From Brasenia schreberi (taxonomy: Eukaryota > Streptophyta > Magnoliopsida > Nymphaeales > Cabombaceae): a stretch of DNA of 64,000 bases. The notes beneath the pieces are model-generated. The model was not told the DNA's origin, did not search any database, and saw only the letters and a list, made by a program, of their open reading frames with translations. Both the position numbers and the translations under genes were made by a program. Location of the stretch: contig JAYKKT010000091.1 in assembly GCA_036023115.1 (NCBI GenBank), forward strand, positions 28,648,001-28,712,000, read 5' to 3'. Of the stretch, positions 1 through 10,337 are shown piece after piece. Positions within the stretch are counted from its first letter, which is position 1; every line of letters starts with the position of its first letter.

Positions 1-2176
1 CAAGATGCTGTTTCTGCATTTAGCATCTCACCTGATGGAAGGCTTTTTGCTATGTAAACTTCAAAACTTACTAGATCTTGGTTTTGCATCGGATGATTGC
101 TGACACACCATTAACGCCTACCTGTTACGGACATCATGCTATTGCCCATATATTTATTCATATATCTCATTTTAGGTTGAAAATAACCATCATTCTTTCA
201 TGGTGGAAAATGAGATAACAAATGGAAAATGCATGGAGGGGCCGGGGTTCTATGTCTTCCACGTACAGGTCTAACTATCTCTGTGATCTGAACTCTCCAT
301 GTTAAGTTTTTCTTGGTTTCATCTTGTCTTGCTTAAACAGGATCTGATTTTTTAGTTTCAGAAATAAAATTGAGGTTTAAAGTAATTAGTTACTGATGTT
401 CCACCAGTGTTGAGGGTTCACTCTTACATAGCGGGCCCAAGCCTGTGTAGCCAACAGAAAGCACCTTGTCTGGCCTTTTACCTGGCATGTGATCTTCCCA
501 TCACTAAATGCATCAGATCTCATCAAAACTCAGAAATTAAGCATGCTTGGGCGAGAATTATATACTATAAGTTTAAGGTTGAATAAACAAGTTGTAAACC
601 AACGCAAAAGGAGAAGTGACATCTTATATTGATCTTTGGTTATGTTTTGCTCATTATTTTGTCTACCACACTTTCGTTGAACTCATGCTTTGTGTCCTGA
701 TAGCTTTATTATCAGAAAAGTGACCAGTAGGCACCATAAATTCATAAACCAACAAATACATGCCATAAGCAGGATTGTAGCTTGTTTTGAGCTTCAATAT
801 CTGATAGCTGTAGCATTAACCGCAAATATTCTACACTCTGAGTAATGAATGATAACTACTTCATTTTCTAGCCTGAATTACTAAGCAAAAATAGTCAAAG
901 TGAGGATTTCCTGATTGTAAAATTGCAAAGAAATTGGTAGATTCTGTTCACTCAGTTTCTGTTTCATAGAATTTAAGTTACCAACTTTGATGACATGGTT
1001 GATATGTTAAACTTAATTGTCCTTACATTGATATGTAGCTTTTAGGCCTGCCATAGCTTATGAAAGAAGGAAGTGAATATCAAGTAGTATAGGTCCCTAT
1101 TTGCAATTGCATGGTAAAGTATGCCTATGCAAGCTGTTCACATGGCCAACTTGATCCTCATCCGTAGAGATTCCTGCTGTGGAATCCCGCTTCCATCTGT
1201 TATCAGAGCAGGGCCATTGGTCGTACAATTTTGCTGATTCAAAAGTACTCATAGTCAGTGTTTTCATGCCACACTGGAGTTATCCAATATATCGCTCCAC
1301 ATGTTCCATTTTCCATTTTGCTTCTCCCAGTCTTGCTTGACCTTTTCGAAGCTGAAGAGTTGCATCTCGCATCTGCATTAAGTGGGGCGTAACTGGTTCC
1401 AACTGGTCAGACACTTTTGCCCTCCTTCGCTCCTTCAGCGGACACTTACAAGTGAATTGTGGGAGGTTAGGTTGGTCACCCTGTTAGGAAAACTTTGAGA
1501 AGCAGTCTACGCCACCAAGAAGGATTAACCCATGCCAACTGGGAGAAAAGAATCAGGCCTAGCACATAGCATCCTGCACCCGTTCATACCCTGACCAGTT
1601 CATATAGGCAGGGACCATGTTCCAGTGCCGACATGCTAACCTGAATTGTGTCATAAATTTACTGGTTATATTCTGGAGCTGATTTTGGTCTGCCTCTTGC
1701 GCAATCAACACGAAAATATTTTTGTTGGCCTTCAAATGTCAGGGCACGTCTATTCTCTCTATGCAGTACTTATTGGTTGTTAGATGCATTATCTGTTGGT
1801 GAAAATTGTGTTTGATATGCAGTGGAACAGTAGAAGGTGAAATAATGATATTTGATCTCCTCTCCATGCAAGTTCAGCAAAAAGTCAGAGGGGCACACTT
1901 AGTGTTTGTTACCGCCTTGGAATTTTCTCATGATTCCAGGTTTCCATCTATCCTTCAGATTTGGGTAAGAAAATATTGGACATATTATATGATCAATTAG
2001 TGGTCTGTTGTGAACACAGGAAACTGGTTTCTGCGTCTGGTGACTCAAGTGCGAGAGTAACAGTAATTGAGGACAAGAAACATCACAGTTTGTATTCTTA
2101 CTATTGGTTATTTTCTGTTACTTTCATTGGTTGGATGCATAACTATTATCTCTTTCGCAATGTTCTGCAGGTTTGA
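1..2176 (+). CDS. SEC12-like (PHF1/STL2P type) WD40 membrane protein, last three coding exons
   Basis: The 5' part of the gene lies outside the window. Coding exons are 1-53, 1823-1939 and 2020-2176. Donors are GTAAAC at 54 and GTTTCC at 1940; acceptors are tgcag before 1823 and acacag before 2020. Phases join exactly: AT+T gives Ile and AG+G gives Arg. Motifs seen are DAVSAFSISPDGRLFA, then GTVEGEIMIFDLLSMQVQ with AHLVFVTALEFSHDSR, then KLVSASGDSSARVTVIEDKK, followed by a hydrophobic segment near YYWLFSVTFIGWM and a stop at 2174. This matches the last WD40 blades and C-terminal ER anchor of plant SEC12-like proteins. SEC12 activates the GTPase Sar1 for COPII budding, and PHF1 is a relative needed for ER exit of phosphate transporters; which subgroup this is cannot be decided from the C-terminus. 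The tail after the anchor is short, and a further splice at 2171 is possible. Confidence 0.82.
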
Positions 2177-3872
2177 GCATTACACTTATCCTTTTGATCA
2201 TTTTACTTTCCATAGTGTTCTTCTTAAAGAAGAATGAAGTATTCTAGTGCCTCGGAAATGCTGAGAGAATGGATTTGACATAAAATCAATGGTACGAAGA
2301 GCTATATGAACATATAATCCTTCCATTTGTAGGCTTGTAGTTTTGAAGTCTGGAAATGTGTCTTGCAGAGATGTCCGTTCCTACTGAAAGAAAAGGAAAG
2401 AGAACATAATTTGTGCCAATGAGTTTCTGTTTTCTAATCTGAGAATATTTTGGCATTGGGTTGATGATAAAAGACATGATTCAGTGTTTGTGGGATTACT
2501 TCACCATTTTATTGCTGCTAAGGGGCTTTCGTTCTAGTTTGCAGTGTTGTGCATGTCCCTGTCGTTTTCTGATGACTTTTTATGTACTACTTTAGTTTCT
2601 CATATCTATTTGCATCTGTTTGTGTTACTCGTGTTGTAGAGATGGCATTGCAAGACATGGATTATATTCCACCTGCAACTGAATGGTTCTGTATTACCAA
2701 ATAACGCAGATCTTGGAAATGAGCATTTTTGGTTTCTTTTGATCCACCGCCCTCTTGTTGATACATTGGAAATTTCTGCTCCCACTATGTGACTCATCTT
2801 TTTCATCTATACTATGTTCAGTAAGGGAACTTGATTTCTGAATTACTAATTTGGGTTTTGCTTGGTTAAGTTTTGACTTCGTAAACTACTTTCAGTCGGG
2901 CATTGCTGCGAATCAAAAGTTCATCAAAATTTGGAAAAATATCTATCCAATTCTTGGGTATGTCGAGTTTATATGTTCACCGGATGGATGACTTTGAGAC
3001 ATGCAAGTGATAAACAAATAACAGTCGTCTCGAGGGCGAGTTTGGGTTTGTGCTTTTGGGTTTGTGCTTTTGGGTTTGTGTTTTCTACTTGTTTTTGCGC
3101 CGGAAGGTTGGATGCCCATCTTTTTCAAACAATCGCTCACGACTCCCTTGTTGCTTAAACGTCGTTATGTTTAAGGGATGTTCTCGTCTCTGAATAAAGT
3201 TCCGTCCCATTACAAGTACGTCTTTCAAATGTGAGTGAAAGAGGGCATACGCGATGGCTATTTAAGGAGTTTTTTGTAGAAAAACTACAGTGCGTTTCCA
3301 TTCAAAGCAGCACGAGGAAATCAGGTCATGTTCTAATTGACCTGTTGTAATACCTGGGTCGGGGTTAGACCCACTCCCAAACCTAATGCAACCCAACGCT
3401 AAGAAAAAAAGAACGGATTGAAGCTGATAGAGGCAATCGTCGTAGAAATTTGAAAAAGGTTTCCCCCTTGATATTGGAAATCTCCATGGCTATTTAAAGC
3501 TGTAGTAGGGTCATTTGAGTAGTGGGGACCCTAAAATATTGAGAGAAATCTGGTAAAACGGTGTTTGGTGGAAGAATAAGCCAAAATAGGTGGTTTTAGT
3601 CAGTCATTTAATTTCTTTTTCAAGTTTCTATTAATTTTCAATGAATTGCTAGCTAAAGACACCGACAAGAATAGGGTTTTTATAGAGGAGATCGATATAG
3701 CCATTTTAACACTAAGATCAACCATTTTGGTTGAGTATTTGGCTGGAAATCGGCAAGAATTGCCTCAAGGATTTAGTTTCTCTTATATTTTTCCATCGAT
3801 ATTTCTGTCCAACTAGTGGCAGGATGGCAGCAATAGTGCTGTCATCAGGTAGGTCTTAATCCAAATTCTTAC
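2177..3872. other. 3' UTR and spacer between SEC12-like gene and MACPF relic
   Basis: No coding exon was recognised. The first part is probably SEC12-like 3' UTR. A short tandem repeat of the word gggtttgtgctttt (about 2.5 copies) lies near 3042-3085. The interval separates two genes that converge. Confidence 0.4.
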
Positions 3873-4056
3873 ACTCTAGGTAAAGATCAATTGCACGTGC
3901 AAGGTGCTTTCTTCCTGGTACACCATCAAGTAAGGAAGAAGTGGGTAAGAAGGTCATATTGATGACATCAGGTGCAGCATTTACAGTTGATGCCCACTTG
4001 ACATGACTCTGGACAAGATCATCACCTCCTCTCCGTCTAAAAATTACTGTAACATC
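3873..4056 (-). pseudogene. MACPF relic exon (VIFRRRGGDD ... ARAIDLYLE)
   Basis: Acceptor gcag precedes 4056 and donor GTAAGA lies at 3872-3867. The 184-bp frame is uninterrupted and encodes DVTVIFRRRGGDDLVQSH through GRKHLARAIDLYLE. The expected next exon of the family was not found towards 3300. Confidence 0.85.
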
Positions 4057-4472
4057 CTGCAGCCAATCGCTCTATTCAGTCAGCTGAATACTTTTAAAAT
4101 CATTGACATTAAATTTCACATAAATGTGGAAGAAATATGAGTTTGACAAAAGCAAACTTCAGTTTCCATCTCCCAAAGTAAAAAGAAAAGTGTATGAATC
4201 ATGCTTCATTAGGTAATGTGCCGACTCACTTCCATTTCAAGGACCACAAAAGATCAAACTTACCTCTTTACCACTTAGATAGGGAGCGCCTGTAGGCTGA
4301 GGATGTACTCCTTGGCAGTTGAAATTAAACTGTTCCCCGACCTGTATACTTACTAATTAGTAGTAACATAGGAGTGGGGCATTCCCAAGAATACTGTTCC
4401 ATAAACCAAGAGGATATTCTTTGCACATGTGCACATGGAAAAGTAACAGCAGATAATACAAGTGAAACATAC

Positions 4473-4622
4473 TGAAGTAGCCTTTTCTCTGGATCTGAAT
4501 GGACTTGCACTTTGCTGACTTTCAAAGTCTGGAAACCTCTCATCACCAATTTCTTTTATATAGCTACTCATTTCGGATGCTGATAGCAAAGATGAATAAT
4601 GCTGCTTGACATAGACAACATC
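4473..4622 (-). pseudogene. MACPF relic exon, part downstream of the insertion
   Basis: It reads DVVYVKQHYSS, then SYIKEIGDERFPDFESQQ, and ends with donor GTATGT at 4472-4467. The first base of the Asp codon abuts the Ty3 element. The other half of this exon, with FIESFGTH and SATVGGR, lies at 9992-10052 on the far side of the insertion. Confidence 0.85.
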
Positions 4623-6499
4623 GGCGTTACTGCACAGGCTGCGCAGAAACGCCGAATTGGGGGGGGGGGGGGGGGGGGGGGAGATATGAAGGGCCTTTAA
4701 AAAGGGCCCTTCATAATGCATTTTTCCAAGGAGCTGGGCAGCCTTGATCAAGTCGGAAAACAGGAGGAGTCGGCCGAAATCTGGTAAGTTGACCTATTTT
4801 TCAGATTTTCGTTTTTTCCTGATTTTTGATGAAAAACTTGTTGAAAATCATCGTTTTGGGCTTGGATTAAAGGTTGGAGTTAGAACTAAGTGTTTTGGTG
4901 GGGTAGGTAAGCAATGGCATCGATTTGGATGGAAAACGATTGTGCTTCACCGGAAACAGCCGAGATCGATGCCATAAAAAAAAAAGAAAAAAAAGAAGAA
5001 GAAGATGGGGCCTTTTGGGCATGTCCCTCATTCCGTGTTGTGTCGTATCTGAAATGTCATGAACCGACACTGATTCATGTCGTGTGTTAAAAAACAGGTT
5101 ATGTGTCAAAAACGGGTCAAGTTTGGGTCGTGTCTTGAAATGAGTTTTTAGGTTAAAAACGAGACCCGTGTCAGTAGTTAAAGGTTCTCTGTTGACACAA
5201 TGACTCAAGCTACCTATTGTGTCATTCATTCGGATCAGATATGACATTGGATATCGATTTGGATCTCGGATAGCTTAAACGGATCCAAATTGGGGTTTGT
5301 GATTTGATTCGAATATAGTTTGTTTCGTTAGACTTATAGTTAAATAAATTTTAATGTTTAATTATTTGTAATTGTTTAGAGATAAAAATTAGAGGATTTG
5401 GTGGTGATAAGAGTGTCCCAACAGCTTAGGGACTGAATCTTAGCACTCTTTTAGGTAAGGGGTTATGCATTCTTTTACAGAACCATGCTAGAAGTGATTT
5501 TACTTTTTTAGATATATTTAAATGTGCATGATTGATAAATGTTTTATTGATGTTTGTGAAATGTTATTCACAATTATGGGTTATTTGATATGCCTTTTAA
5601 ATAGAAAAAATTTATGGCACTGATTGGTAAAGAGCATGTTTTGATATGCATGTGTTGTATGAACATGGTATTTAAATGTTGTGTGGATATGAGTTTGATT
5701 TTGGATATTCGTGAATCTAGATATGATTTGTAAATGTGATGAATTGTAATTGGTTTTAGAAATGTAATGATGTGTAAATGTACGAGCCGTACTTGTGTGG
5801 TTTGTGTGGGGTCTCTAGAGACTTGTAGGTCCCTCGGGCGATCCGGCTTAGGGCGAATACAGGGTGCGTTCCTGGGCACTCTGCCGTGAGAGTCGGCATG
5901 GTTACCGTCGTGGACGGGGTTACCGAGGTCACGTTAGGGAGGGCCGGATGACTCCCATGGCCTTTGGGGCAGACACAGTATGGGCTGTAATTATCGAAAC
6001 TAATGATGTGTCTGCGTGTGTGAGTGTATGCGTATGAATTTGAGATCATGATTTAAAGGTAAATGTGCTTTGCTATGAAATGGTTGCGAACTATTCATGC
6101 TTTTACTATTTTTTCTGTTTAAAGATGCTTAACCTCCCTACTGAGCTATGTATAGGAACTCACCCTATTGTTTTATAACTCATCCTAAATCTAGCACTTC
6201 AAAGGCACATAGAGTAGAGTAGGAGTTTGATAGAGCAACATTTTTATTTTAGATGGTATGATAAGTGTTGAATAATTTAGAAAGTCTTTTATTCGGGGTT
6301 ATTATTAGGTGGGCCCCACACCATTTTAGACGTGTTGTTTAGAACTTCGATATGAATATTTATTTCAGTTAGATATTTCTTGAGTTTGAACTAAATTGGT
6401 ATTGTATTTGATTACTGCTCACCATCACGCCCGCGCGAGAAGCGGCCACGTGGCATCGGCTCGGGCCGGGTCATGGTCGCGACTCGAGCAAGTGTGACA
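4623..6499 (+). repeat. 5' LTR of the Ty3 element
   Basis: It is near-identical to 8158-9991 from gatatgaagggcc onward and ends gtgtgaca. The first ~35 bases do not match the 3' LTR start (TGTAACGATGAG); they form ggcgtt...aacgcc and lead into a G run at 4659-4681. ORFs on the minus strand within both LTRs are byproducts of this noncoding repeat. Confidence 0.85.
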
Positions 6500-6502
6500 A
6501 CT

Positions 6503-6514
6503 TGGTATCAGAGC
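6503..6514 (+). other. Primer-binding site (tRNA-iMet) of the Ty3 element
   Basis: TGGTATCAGAGC, complementary to the 3' end of plant initiator methionine tRNA, lies 3 bases after the 5' LTR. Confidence 0.9.
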
Positions 6515-6879
6515 TTAAAGTTGTTAAAGTATATTTCAGAGCGAGTTAATCGTTGAAATATAATGGTGTATTTATTTGTAGGACCAACGGGAATTGGATC
6601 TTAACTTAACTCTAAGTGTTATGAGAAATGATAACGAGGGAATGTCATCGTACGGATCTGCTGTAGCAGTGGAGGTTCCATCCGGTATACCTCAAGGACC
6701 TATAGAGCCACCACATATTCCACTTGTACAAGGTGGTTAAGATGCAGTGATATTACTTTGTCAGATGATCAACTTGTTGCAACACGTTCCGAGAAAATCC
6801 AGCGATTTGTGTCCTATGAATCCTTTAAACCACAACGAAGAAACTTGATTGCCACCCTTATCATAAAGCTAAAAGTTAT

Positions 6880-7136
6880 TCTAGAATATGAAAGATGAAC
6901 TCAACGCCCTACACAAGGCTTAGACATGGATAATTGCACCCATACCAAAAGATAAGAAAGTCATTGGATGTCGATGGGTTTATAAAATCAAAACTCATAG
7001 CAATGGTCTCATTGAGAGATACAAGACTAGACTAGTTGCTAAAGGTTATGCCTACAAATATGGAATAGACTATGATGAAACTTTTGCCCCATTAGCTAGA
7101 ATGACCACAATTAGAATTCTCATAACCATTACATGC
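6880..7136 (+). pseudogene. Ty1/copia reverse-transcriptase fragment inside the Ty3 element
   Basis: It reads WIIAPIPKDKKVIGCRWVYK, RYKTRLVAKGYAYKYGIDYD and ETFAPLARMTTIRILITIT. This is the hallmark N-terminal block of Ty1/copia RT (family pattern IGCKWVYKIK, ARLVAKGY, ETFAPVA), not Ty3 RT. It switches at about 7134 into AIWVIVDRLTK, the Ty3 integrase. It lacks the YVDD catalytic box. Confidence 0.88.
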
Positions 7137-8136
7137 TATTTGGGTAATTGTCGATCGACTTACTAAGGTTGCACGATTTATACCCATTCAGAAGAATATG
7201 TCGTTATCGAAATTAGCTACTGTGTATATCGCTGAGATCGTTAAGTTCTATGGTGTGCTAGAGACCATCATTTCAGATAGAGACCCTCGTTTTACCTCTC
7301 ATTTCTGGCAGAGTTTACAAGAACGTGGGAACAAAGCTACGTTTAAGTTAAAAGCACCATCCACGGACGTGGTCGGTCGAAAGGACGATTCCAGCGTTAG
7401 AAGACTTGTTGAGCATGTGTTGGAAAGCGGCGGAGGTTGGGATGAATTCTTGCCATTGTTAAGAATTCACATATAACAATAGTTTCCATTCAGGCATGTA
7501 GACGGCACCATGAGGCATTATATGGGAGAAGATGCGCAATCACAGGTTAAGTACATGACGGTGAGCACTGCGGTAGGACCCGACCCGTGCGCCAGACAAT
7601 CAGAAAGAAGATGATCCAAGACAAGACGAGGACAACTCAGACGCCACAAAGAGTTATGCAGATAAAGTACTTAAGATCGCTTGAATTTGAAGAAAGCGGA
7701 CTATGTATTTAATGCAGATGCCTATGATTGGAGCTGGGACGAGTAACTGCTCGTGAAGCCTACCTCAAGTTTATCTAGTCAGATCGATAATTTCCGTCAG
7801 GTAGTTGGAGATGTTGCTTACCAATTGGATTTGTCGTCGTCATTGATTGGAATGCATAATGTATTTCACATATCCATGTTGCAAAAGTATGTTCCTGATT
7901 CCTCACATATCATTGAGGTCGAGCCGCTACACATACATGAAGATTTGTCTTATGAAGAGGTGCCCATAACCATCTTAGATAGAAAGGAACAAGTCCTATG
8001 TCGTCGAGTTTTGAGGATAGTAAAAGTATACTGGAGCAATCATTATTTACCAAGCGAGGCTACTTGGGAGCTCGAGAATGAAATGCGAGAGAAGTATCTA
8101 TATCTCTTCAAGTACCTTTTAAATTCTAAGGACATA
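7137..8136 (+). pseudogene. Ty3 integrase core and C-terminal domain, decayed
   Basis: Part one (7137-7330) gives WVIVDRLTKVARFIPI and FYGVLETIISDRDPRF, including the second catalytic Asp region of the DDE core. About 7331-7750 is scrambled by frameshifts. Part two (7753-8136) gives GDVAYQLDLSSSLIGMHNVF, VPDSSHIIEVEPL, DLSYEEVPITILDRKEQVL and a chromovirus-like tail EATWELENEMREKY. A tract near 7570-7690 resembles the linker of the same polyprotein (VGPDPCARQ). Confidence 0.85.
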
Positions 8137-8157
8137 ATTTCTTTAAGGAGGGTAGAA

Positions 8158-9991
8158 TGTAACGATGAGCGTTCCCAATTGCAGGGGGGATATGAAGGGC
8201 CTTTAAAAAGGACCCTTCATAGTGCCTTTTTCTAAGGAGTTGGGCAGCCTTGAACTAGCCGGAAAACAGGAGGAGTCGGCCGGAATTCGGTAAGTTGACC
8301 TATTTTTCAAATTTTCATTTTTTCCTAATTTTTAATAAAAAACTTGTTGAAAATCATCATTTTGGGCTTGGATTAAAGGTTGGAGGTAGAACTAAGCATT
8401 TTGGTGGGGTAGGTAAGCAATGGCATCGATTTGGATGGAAAACGGTTGTGCTTCGCCGGAAACCGACGAGATCGATGTCAAAAACAGAAGAAGAAGATGG
8501 GGCTTTTTGGGCATGTCCCTCATTCCGTGTTGTGTCGTGTCTGAAATGTCATGAACCGACACTGATTCATGTCGTGTGTTAAGAAATAGGTTGTGTCAAA
8601 AACGGGTGAAGTTTGGGTCGTGTCTTGAAATGGGTTTTTAGGTTAAAAACGAGACCCGTGTCAGTAGTTAAAGGTTCTCTGTTGACACAATGACCCAAGC
8701 TACCTATTGTGTCATTCATTCGGATCAGATATGACATTGGGTATCGATTTGGATCTCGGATAGCTTAAACGGATCCAAATTGGGGTTTGGGATTCGATTC
8801 GAATATAGTTTGTTTCGTTAGACTTATAGTTAAATAAATTTTAATGTTTAATTATTTGTAATTGTTTAGAGATTAAAATTAGAGGATTTGGTGGTGATAA
8901 GAGTGTCAAAGCAGCTTAGGGACTGGATCTTAGCGCTCATTCAGGTAGGGGATTATGCATTCTTTTACAGAACCATGCTAGAAGTAATTTTACTGTTTTA
9001 GATATATTTAAATGTGCATGATTGATAAATGTTTTATTGATGTTTGTGAAATGTTATTCGCAATTATGGGTTATTTGATATGCCTTTTAAATAGAACATA
9101 TTTATGATACTGTTTGGTAAAGAGCATGTTTTGATATGCATGTGTTGTATGAACATGATATTTAAATATTGTGTGAATATGAGTTTGATTTTGGATATTC
9201 GTGAATCTAGATATGATTTGTAAATGTGATGAATTGTAATTGGTTTTAGAAATGTAATGATGTGTGAATGTACGAGTCGTACTTGTGTGGTTTGTGTGGG
9301 GTCTCTAGAGACTTGTAGGTCCCTCGGGCGATCCGGCTTAGGGCGAATACAGGGTGCGTTCCTGGGCACTCTGCCGTGAGAGTCGGCATAGTTACCGTCG
9401 TGGACGGGGTTACCGAGGTCACGTTAGGGAGGGCCGGACGACTCCCGTGGCCTTTGGGGCAGACACAGTATGGGCTGTAATTATCGAAACTAATGATGTG
9501 TGTGCATGTGTGTGAGTGTATGCGTATGAATTTGAGATCATGATTTAAAGGTAAATGTGCTTTGCTATGAAATGGTTGCAAACTATGCATTCTTTTAGTA
9601 TGTTTCCTGTTTAAATATGCTTAACCTCCCTACTGAGCTATGTACAGGAGCTCATCCTATTGTTTTAGGGCTCATCCTGAAGCTAGCACTTCGAAGGCAC
9701 ACGGAGCAGAGTAGAAGTTTGATAGAGCAACATTTTTATTTTAGATGGTATGATAAGTGTTGAATAATTTAGAAAGTCTTTTATTCGGGGTTATTATTAG
9801 GTGGGCCCCGTACCATTTTGGACGTGTTGTTTAGAACTTCGATATGAATATTTATTTCAGTTAGATATTTCTTGAGTTTGAATTAAATTGGTATTGTATT
9901 TGGTTACTGCTCACCATCACGCCCGCGCGAGAAGCGGCCACGTGGCATCAGCTCGGGCCGGGTCGTGGTCACGACCCGTGCAGGTGTGACA
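8158..9991 (+). repeat. 3' LTR of the Ty3 element
   Basis: It starts TGTAACGATGAGCG right after the polypurine tract and ends gtgtgaca, giving TG...CA ends. The TSD acatc follows at 9992-9996. Confidence 0.88.
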
Positions 9992-10103
9992 ACATCTCTA
10001 CCACCAACAGTAGCAGATGTAATAATGTGTACCAAAGCTCTCAATAAAACCGAATATCAGTTAGAGTAAAAAGAAAAGTAACGGTTGAAGATATCATCTT
10101 TAC

Positions 10104-10337
10104 CTTGCCAAGGATGACGGCTCCCAAGTACTCAGCATGCCTAACATCTACCCGCAAAACCAAGTCAGATTTTTCCAACTTTACCACAAACAGTGAAATG
10201 TAGATGCCATCTATAACAAGGGCTTTCGTTGCAGCTGAATCCACTTGAGAAGAACCAGTGATGTTGAACATGGCGTTGAAGCTACCAAGAGAGCTACTAC
10301 CAGAAATACCAGCCATATTGTTGAAATACTATGCCAT
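10104..10337 (-). pseudogene. MACPF relic exon, N-terminal half of the domain
   Basis: The acceptor is tttttAG before 10337 and the donor is GTAAAG at 10103-10098. The exon opens ATG GCA TAG, with a stop where relatives have Glu, and continues YFNNMAG and GSFNAMFN. The end reads STWEPSSLA only after a one-base frame change near 10140. Confidence 0.8.

Larger units (their letters stand above)
4623..9991 (+). mobile_element. Ty3/gypsy (chromovirus-like) LTR retrotransposon, rearranged
   Basis: Two long direct repeats (about 1.85 kb) flank 1.66 kb of internal sequence. TSD acatc is present at 4618-4622 and 9992-9996. A primer-binding site TGGTATCAGAGC (initiator-Met tRNA) follows the 5' LTR at 6503, and a purine tract aaggagggtagaa precedes the 3' LTR. 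Coding remnants are a gag start (near 6630, MRNDNEGMSSYG), a Ty1/copia RT piece (about 6880-7135), Ty3 integrase (VDRLTKVARFIPI, ISDRDPRFTSHFW) and the integrase C-terminus (HNVFHISMLQKYVPD, EEVPITILDRKEQVL). Ty3 protease, RT and RNase H are missing. It lies antisense to the MACPF relic. Confidence 0.9.
3873..10337 (-). pseudogene. MACPF-domain gene (CAD1/NSL1-like), broken and split by a Ty3 element
   Basis: Minus-strand exons are 10104-10337, 9992-10052 joined across an insertion to 4473-4622, and 3873-4056. Peptide signatures match the plant MACPF family: GSFNAMFNITGSSQVDSAATK, STWEPSSLA, FIESFGTH, SATVGGR, DVVYVKQH, SYIKEIGDERFPD, DVTVIFRRRGGDDL, and GVPGRKHLARAIDLYLE. In Arabidopsis, CAD1 and NSL1 of this family restrain salicylate-dependent cell death. 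Damage is extensive: an in-frame TAG at 10331-10329, a probable 1-bp loss just before the STWEPSSLA motif, a probable 2-bp loss after FIESFGTH, and the 4623-9991 retrotransposon in a coding exon. I found neither the usual first exon nor the C-terminal exons. It is a relic rather than a gene. Confidence 0.85.

Noticed and set aside
2931..3158. 75-codon frame after the SEC12-like stop
   Set aside because: Driven by the gggtttgtgctttt repeat; probably 3' UTR.
5574..9590. Minus-strand frames of 97-114 codons at 5574-6049 and 9064-9590
   Set aside because: Both pairs lie at equivalent positions in the two LTRs and are similar because the LTRs are copies; no protein family matches.
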